Of a DNA stretch of 10,538 bases, positions 6,868-10,538 are shown one piece after another. The translations under genes and the position numbers were made by a program. The notes under the pieces were generated by a model. That model saw only the letters and a list, made by a program, of their open reading frames with translations. It ran no database searches and was not told where the DNA came from. How positions within the stretch are numbered: position 1 is the first letter of the stretch; every line of letters starts with the position of its first letter. Origin of the DNA: Chloroflexota bacterium (GTDB lineage: Bacteria; Chloroflexota; UBA6077; FW602-bin22; JACQUS01); NCBI GenBank assembly GCA_016210125.1, contig JACQUS010000240.1, positions 1 through 10,538 on the forward strand. Reading direction: 5' to 3'.

Positions 6868-8347
6868 CCTCGGCCTCCTCGGCCGGCATCGTGCGCCTGC
6901 GCCGGCCGGCTAGCCCGGGTGCCCGCACGCGATCCGACTCCCCCGACGCGTCGCTCACTGGTTGCCCTGCTACGCCACCGACAACGGCGGTGACGTCCGC
7001 CCTCACGCCCACGGTGCCCCTCTCCTGCCTCGCAGGAGCGAGGGAAGAAGAATTTTCGGGGGACACCCCCGAACCTCCGGCAGGGGGCACTGCCCCCGGC
7101 ACCTCTGATTGTGGCACCGCTGCTGGTGGCACCACAGCCGCGACCCTCTCGACTCGAGCCGGAGGGACGGGGGTTGCCCCCGCCCGCGCTGCCTCTGCAC
7201 TCTCCTGCCTGCCAGCGCTGCGAAGCCCCGACGGCTCTGGCGCGCCGAGCTCGTGCCGAGCGGCCACCCCCAGCAGCAGCGCGACGATGGCGTCGGCCCC
7301 GTGCAGCACCGCCAGGCGCCGTGCGCGCTCGGCCATCGCCACGCGCCGAGCCGCGTCGTCGAGCAGCGCGGACACGGCCGCTAGCAGGCCGCCACCGGGC
7401 AGGGCCGCGTCGGCCACGGCGACTGCCGCGCCGTGGCGCACCAGGTAGCGGGCGTTGCGCGCCTGGTGCGCGCCGGCGTGCGGATAGGGTACGAGGACGC
7501 TCGGCAGCCCGGCAGCCGGGAACTCGGCGCACGTCGCCGCCCCGGCGCGCGCCACCGCCAGGTCGGCCGCCATCATAGCGCGCGGTAGATCGTCCAGGTA
7601 GCCGAACAGATGGTAGCGTGCGCCCAACGTCGCCGGCAGCGCCGCGGCGCGCGCGCGCAGCCACGCCTCGTCGCGCTCGCCGGCGACGTGAACCACCTGG
7701 CTGCGCGCCAGAAGGTCCTCCAGCGCCGCGGCCACGGCCTGGTTGACCGAGCGCGCGCCGCGGCTCCCCCCGAGCACGAGCAGCGTCGGAAGTGCGTCGT
7801 CCAAGGCAAAGGATGCCCGAGCCGCAACGCGGTCGAGCCTCCACAGGCTAGCGCGTAGCGGATAGCCCGTAAGCACGGTGCGTCCGCGCGGCAGGTGCGG
7901 CAGCGCGTCAGGGTAGGACGCCGCGACGACGGTGGCCAAACGCGCCAGCGCGCGCACGGCGAGTCCCGGGACGACGTCAGGCAGGACGACGACGACGGGC
8001 AGGCCGCGCAGCCGCGCCGCCAGGGCGGCTGGCACGCAAACGTAGCCGCCGGTGGCCAGCACGGCGTCGGGGCGATACTCGTCGAGCAGGTGGCCAGCAG
8101 CGACCACCCCGCGGGCGACGCGGGCGAGGCTGGCCGCGACCTCCAGCGGATGGCGGCCGACGACGGGGCCGCTCGGCACGGCGGCGAAGGCGAGGCCCGC
8201 GCGCCGGACGACCCGCGCCTCGAGCCCGTCGCCGTGGCCGACGAAGAGCACCTCGGCCGTCGCGTCGGCCCGCCGCAGCGCCTCGGCCACCGCCAGCGCG
8301 GGGTAGACGTGCCCGCCGGTTCCGCCGCCCGTCACCACGACGCGCAC
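6860..8347 (-). CDS. murG: MurG glycosyltransferase with an unusual C-terminal tail
   Basis: MurG transfers GlcNAc from UDP-GlcNAc to lipid I, giving lipid II at the inner membrane face. Residues 1-366 form a normal GT-B enzyme: GGGTGGHVYPALAVAEAL (7-24, acceptor-side glycine loop), FVGHGDGLEARVV (35-47), ATGGYVCVPAALAA (98-111), TGYPLR (160-165), GGSRGARSVN (193-202), FGYLDDLPRAMMAADL (248-263), RAGAATCAEFPAAGLPSVLV (267-286) and PYPHAGAHQARNARYL (287-302, donor sugar-nucleotide site). The usual HEQN motif is replaced by LPDV (122-125). The family normally ends near residue 360, but this frame continues to 495 with a Pro/Ala/Val/Ser/Arg-rich, probably disordered tail (367-495) encoded by DNA rich in hairpins. 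The GTG start lies 4 bases after the ftsW stop and follows AGGAG at 7 bases. Confidence 0.95.
   Translation of the reverse strand: MRVVVTGGGTGGHVYPALAVAEALRRADATAEVLFVGHGDGLEARVVRRAGLAFAAVPSGPVVGRHPLEVAASLARVARGVVAAGHLLDEYRPDAVLATGGYVCVPAALAARLRGLPVVVVLPDVVPGLAVRALARLATVVAASYPDALPHLPRGRTVLTGYPLRASLWRLDRVAARASFALDDALPTLLVLGGSRGARSVNQAVAAALEDLLARSQVVHVAGERDEAWLRARAAALPATLGARYHLFGYLDDLPRAMMAADLAVARAGAATCAEFPAAGLPSVLVPYPHAGAHQARNARYLVRHGAAVAVADAALPGGGLLAAVSALLDDAARRVAMAERARRLAVLHGADAIVALLLGVAARHELGAPEPSGLRSAGRQESAEAARAGATPVPPARVERVAAVVPPAAVPQSEVPGAVPPAGGSGVSPENSSSLAPARQERGTVGVRADVTAVVGGVAGQPVSDASGESDRVRAPGLAGRRRRTMPAEEAEGG
6874..6880 (-). promoter_or_regulatory. Ribosome binding site of murC inside the murG tail
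   Basis: GAGGAGG lies 6 bases before the murC GTG and within the last codons of murG (encoding part of PAEEAEGG). The murG tail therefore carries the murC initiation signal, which may be one reason the reading through to this point has been kept. Confidence 0.7.
7020..7210. repeat. GC-rich palindromic element within the murG 3' end
   Basis: The interval is bounded by the 11-base direct repeat CTCTCCTGCCT (7020-7030 and 7200-7210), spaced by exactly 180 bases. Inside are four perfect triloop hairpins: CTCCTGC-CTC-GCAGGAG (7022-7038), TTCGGGGG-ACA-CCCCCGAA (7055-7073), GGGGGC-ACT-GCCCCC (7083-7097) and CGGGGG-TTG-CCCCCG (7168-7182). It also has a tandem GTGGCACC (7111-7118, 7126-7133) and the only marked A/T patch of the gene (AGAAGAATTTT, 7046-7056). 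It carries no gene of its own and is read in frame as murG residues of about 379-443. The layout suggests a REP- or MITE-like dispersed repeat. The direct repeats might be a target duplication, but that is inference. Confidence 0.6.
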
Positions 8348-8351
8348 GGGC

Positions 8352-9491
8352 TCACTCCTGGGCGCGGCGAGCGCGCGCCGCGTTCTGGCGGTCGATGCTC
8401 AGCAGCAGGCCGACGGCCACGAGCGAGATGACCAGCGACGAGCCGCCGAGGCTGACGAGCGGCAGCGGGATGCCGGTGAACGGCAGGACCCCAGCGACGA
8501 CGGCGACGTTGATCAGCGCTTGCACCGTCAGCCAGGTGGCGATGCCCGTGGCCAGCAGCATCCCGAACGCGTCGCGGCTCTGGAGGGCGATGCGCGCGCC
8601 GCAGTACGCCAGCAAGGCGAATAGCAGGATGACCACCACGGCGCCGATGAAGCCCAGCTCCTCGCCGATGATGGCGAAGATCGTGTCGGTCGGAGCGCTC
8701 GGCAGGTAGTAGAACTTCTGCCGGCTGGCGCCGAGCCCGCGGCCGAAGAGCCCGCCCGATCCCAGCGCGATCTGCGCCTGGATGATGTGCCAACCGATGC
8801 CCAGCGGGTCGCTCTCGGGGTCGAGGAATGCTGCCAGGCGCTGCGAGCGGTAGCCGGCGCCGGTGACGGCGACGTAGAGGCCCGCCAGGCCGATGCCCAC
8901 GCCGGCGACAAAGTGCAGCAGGTTGGCTCCGCCGGTAAAGTAGATGGCCACGGCGATGGCCACGAGGACCAGCGTCGTCCCGAGGTCGGGCTGCAGCAGC
9001 ACCAGCCCGACGACGACCCCGAGGACGATGGCGAAGGGCAGCGTGCCATAGGCCAGATCGCGCACGCGATGGCCTTTGCGCGAGAGCCAGTCGGCAAAGT
9101 AGACCGCCACGGCCAGCTTGGCGAACTCGCTGGGCTGGAAGGCCGGCAGCGGGCCGACGGCCAGCCAGCGCTGGGCGCCGAACTCCGTGCGACCAAGATG
9201 GGGGACGAGCACGACGACCAGACCGGCCAGCGCCAGGACGAAGACGCCCACCGACAGCCGCCGCCAGTGCCGGTAGTCGATGCGCGCGGCCACGACCATC
9301 GCCGCGACGCCCAGCGCTGCCCAGCCGAGCTGCCGCGCCAGGAAGTAGCTCTCGTTGCCGTACGCCGGGTTGTTGTGCGCGATGACGAACGTCGAGCTGT
9401 AGACCATCGTGATGCCGACGAGGAGCAGAGCCGCGGTCACCGTGAGCAGCAGCGTCTCGTTCGACCGTGCCCGCGCGTACACCGTGCTCAC
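8352..9491 (-). CDS. ftsW: Septal peptidoglycan polymerase FtsW (SEDS family)
   Basis: FtsW is the SEDS-family lipid II polymerase that works with a class B PBP at the division septum. The 379-residue polytopic membrane protein has about ten hydrophobic segments beginning at 13-31 (LLLTVTAALLLVGITMVYSS area). It shows GAQRWLAVGP (105-114), FQPSEFAKLAV (118-128), LQPDLGTTLV (166-175), GWHIIQAQIALGSGGLFGRG (233-252), QKFYYLPSAPTDTIFAIIGEE (258-278, including Asp269 of the TD(F/T)IFA motif linked to catalysis) and the signature GVLPFTGIPLPLVSLGGSSL (334-353). Position between murD and murG and the length favour FtsW over RodA or SpoVE-like copies. The GTG start at 9491 overlaps the murD stop as GTGA, with AGGAG 8 bases upstream. 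The frame is open for 134 codons upstream, but that part is a murD shadow. Confidence 0.96.
   Translation of the reverse strand: MSTVYARARSNETLLLTVTAALLLVGITMVYSSTFVIAHNNPAYGNESYFLARQLGWAALGVAAMVVAARIDYRHWRRLSVGVFVLALAGLVVVLVPHLGRTEFGAQRWLAVGPLPAFQPSEFAKLAVAVYFADWLSRKGHRVRDLAYGTLPFAIVLGVVVGLVLLQPDLGTTLVLVAIAVAIYFTGGANLLHFVAGVGIGLAGLYVAVTGAGYRSQRLAAFLDPESDPLGIGWHIIQAQIALGSGGLFGRGLGASRQKFYYLPSAPTDTIFAIIGEELGFIGAVVVILLFALLAYCGARIALQSRDAFGMLLATGIATWLTVQALINVAVVAGVLPFTGIPLPLVSLGGSSLVISLVAVGLLLSIDRQNAARARRAQE
8355..8359 (-). promoter_or_regulatory. Ribosome binding site of murG
   Basis: AGGAG, in the last codons of ftsW, lies 7 bases before the GTG at 8347 and supports that start, only 4 bases after the ftsW stop. 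Confidence 0.7.
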
Positions 9492-10538
9492 TCCGCCAGC
9501 TCCTGGACGAGCGCCTTGAAGGCACGCCCGCGCTCCTCGAAGTCGCGGAAGGCGTCGAAGCTCGTCCCGCCGGGCGAGAGCAGCAGCACGTCGCCGGGCC
9601 GCGCCGCGGCGACGGCCGGCGCGAACGCTGCGCGCAGGTCGGGTGCGCAGCGCAGCTCGGCCGGCCCCTCGGCGGCGGCGAGCGCAGCGTGGAGCGCGCC
9701 GGCGGCCTCGCCGAAGCAGACGACGAGCCGCGCGCGCCGCCGCGCCAGCCAGGCCAGCTCGTCCAATGGCTGGCCCCGCTTCAGCCGCCCGCCGACGAGC
9801 AGCAGCAGGGGCGTGTTGAAGCTGCGCAGCGCGGCGACGGTCCGCTCCGGCGCCGTGGCGATGGAGTCGTTGACGAAGCGCACGCCGCGCCATGTGCGAA
9901 CGTCCTCCAGACGGTGCTCGACGCCCGAGAACGTGCGCAGCGCCTCAGCCATGGCCGCGGGCGCGGCGCCGCAGGCCGCGGCGATGGCCACGGCCGCCAG
10001 GGCATTGGCGAGGTTGTGCTCGCCGGGCAGGCGCAGCTCGCCGCGTTCGCAGACGGCCGTCTCGCCGCCGTCCTGCCGCAGCCAGAGTCGGCCGTCGCGC
10101 ACGAAGGCCCCGGCGCCGACGGGCACGTGGGTGCTGAAGAAGAGCACGCACCCGGCGCAGCCGGCGCCGAAGGCGTGCGTCAGCGGATTGTCGTAGCCGA
10201 GGATGGCCCAGTCGTCAGCCCCCTGGTGGCGCAGGATGTTCCGCTTGGCCTCGGCGTAGGCCGCCAGCGTGCCGTGGCGCTCTAGGTGGTTCGGTGTGAC
10301 GTTCAGCACCGCGGCGACGTGCGGGCTCTGCTCCAGCAGCTCGAGCTGGAAGCTGCTCAGCTCCAGGACGACGATAGAATCCAGGGTAAGCTCGTTCATT
10401 CGGTCGATCACCGGCGCGCCGATGTTTCCCCCGACCAGGACGTGGCTGCCATTGGCGCGCAATATCTCTCCGACCAGCGTGGTGATGGTAGTCTTGCCGC
10501 TGCTGCCGGTGATCCCGATAATCGGGGCCGGGCACAGC
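9488..10538 (-). CDS. murD: UDP-N-acetylmuramoyl-L-alanine--D-glutamate ligase MurD (5' end outside window)
   Basis: MurD adds D-Glu to UDP-MurNAc-L-Ala. About 349 C-terminal residues are visible, so roughly the first 100 (the UDP-binding domain) lie beyond the right edge. The frame enters with PAPIIGITGSSGKTTITTL (P-loop, 10529-10473), continues with GGNIGAP, LELSSFQLE, NVTPNHLERH and YAEAKRN of the central ATPase domain, GEHNLANALAAVAIA, then HRLEDVRTWRGVRFVNDSIA and PERT, the C-terminal GGRLKRGQPLDE, and LLSPGGTSFDAFRDFEERG near the end. The common MurD signatures DSKATN, PDHLDRH and SPACASFD appear as DSIATA, PNHLERH and SPGGTSFD. These look like lineage variants, not decay, because the frame is intact. 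A TTG within the frame at 10462 is not a real start. Confidence 0.96.
   Translation of the reverse strand, partial: LCPAPIIGITGSSGKTTITTLVGEILRANGSHVLVGGNIGAPVIDRMNELTLDSIVVLELSSFQLELLEQSPHVAAVLNVTPNHLERHGTLAAYAEAKRNILRHQGADDWAILGYDNPLTHAFGAGCAGCVLFFSTHVPVGAGAFVRDGRLWLRQDGGETAVCERGELRLPGEHNLANALAAVAIAAACGAAPAAMAEALRTFSGVEHRLEDVRTWRGVRFVNDSIATAPERTVAALRSFNTPLLLLVGGRLKRGQPLDELAWLARRRARLVVCFGEAAGALHAALAAAEGPAELRCAPDLRAAFAPAVAAARPGDVLLLSPGGTSFDAFRDFEERGRAFKALVQELAE

Noticed and set aside
7020..7210. A CRISPR array or tandem repeat array
   Set aside because: The hairpins differ in sequence and there are no regularly spaced identical repeats with unique spacers.
6860..7250. A separate small gene hidden in the murG tail
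   Set aside because: Short frames on either strand here have no recognisable domain and no convincing ribosome binding site. The only sustained frame is that of murG.
8352..9893. A 513-residue FtsW
   Set aside because: The upstream part overlaps murD extensively and is Arg/Ala-rich. The GTG at 9491 with GTGA coupling gives normal FtsW length.
8787..10196. Open frame of 469 codons on the plus strand
   Set aside because: It runs antisense across ftsW and murD, which both have clear family motifs, and its own translation is low-complexity and unrecognisable.

Overview
This window is a stretch of a bacterial division and cell-wall (dcw) cluster. Every real gene lies on the minus strand, so the order of transcription runs from high to low coordinates: murD (5' end outside the window), ftsW, murG, murC, murB, ddl, ftsQ, a small DUF1290/Sbp-type membrane protein gene, ftsA, and ftsZ (3' end outside the window). 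The DNA is very GC-rich, and long open frames on the opposite strand are shadows of these genes.

Organism: the set and order of genes, an FtsA together with a DUF1290 gene next to ftsA, and some non-standard signature motifs (LPDV where MurG usually has HEQN, DSIATAPERT where MurD usually has DSKATN) suggest a high-GC member of Chloroflexota or a related terrabacterial lineage. This is inference from memory of the families, with moderate confidence. FtsA argues against a typical actinobacterium.

Region 10538-3403 (murD to ddl) is tightly packed. Genes overlap by 4 bases (GTGA or ATGA) at murD/ftsW, murC/murB and ddl/ftsQ, and by 8 bases at murG/murC and murB/ddl. Four bases separate ftsW from murG. 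This is one translationally coupled operon covering addition of D-Glu (MurD), lipid II polymerisation (FtsW), lipid II synthesis (MurG), addition of L-Ala (MurC), UDP-MurNAc formation (MurB) and D-Ala-D-Ala supply (Ddl), with ftsQ coupled to its end.

Region 2593-1 carries the divisome anchor genes more loosely: a 154-base gap after ftsQ, the DUF1290 gene, a 175-base leader holding a perfect TATAAT box, then ftsA and ftsZ. FtsA tethers FtsZ filaments to the membrane and FtsQ links them to septal synthesis, so the ftsA promoter probably lets ftsA-ftsZ be expressed above the level of the upstream operon.

The most unusual item is the 3' end of murG. The enzyme should end near residue 366 but the frame runs on for about 129 low-complexity residues. 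The DNA encoding this tail (about 6860-7250) contains a dense set of GC-rich triloop hairpins between 11-base direct repeats exactly 180 bases apart. It looks like a palindromic dispersed repeat that landed in the murG end region and was kept in frame, with the strong murC ribosome binding site just beyond it.
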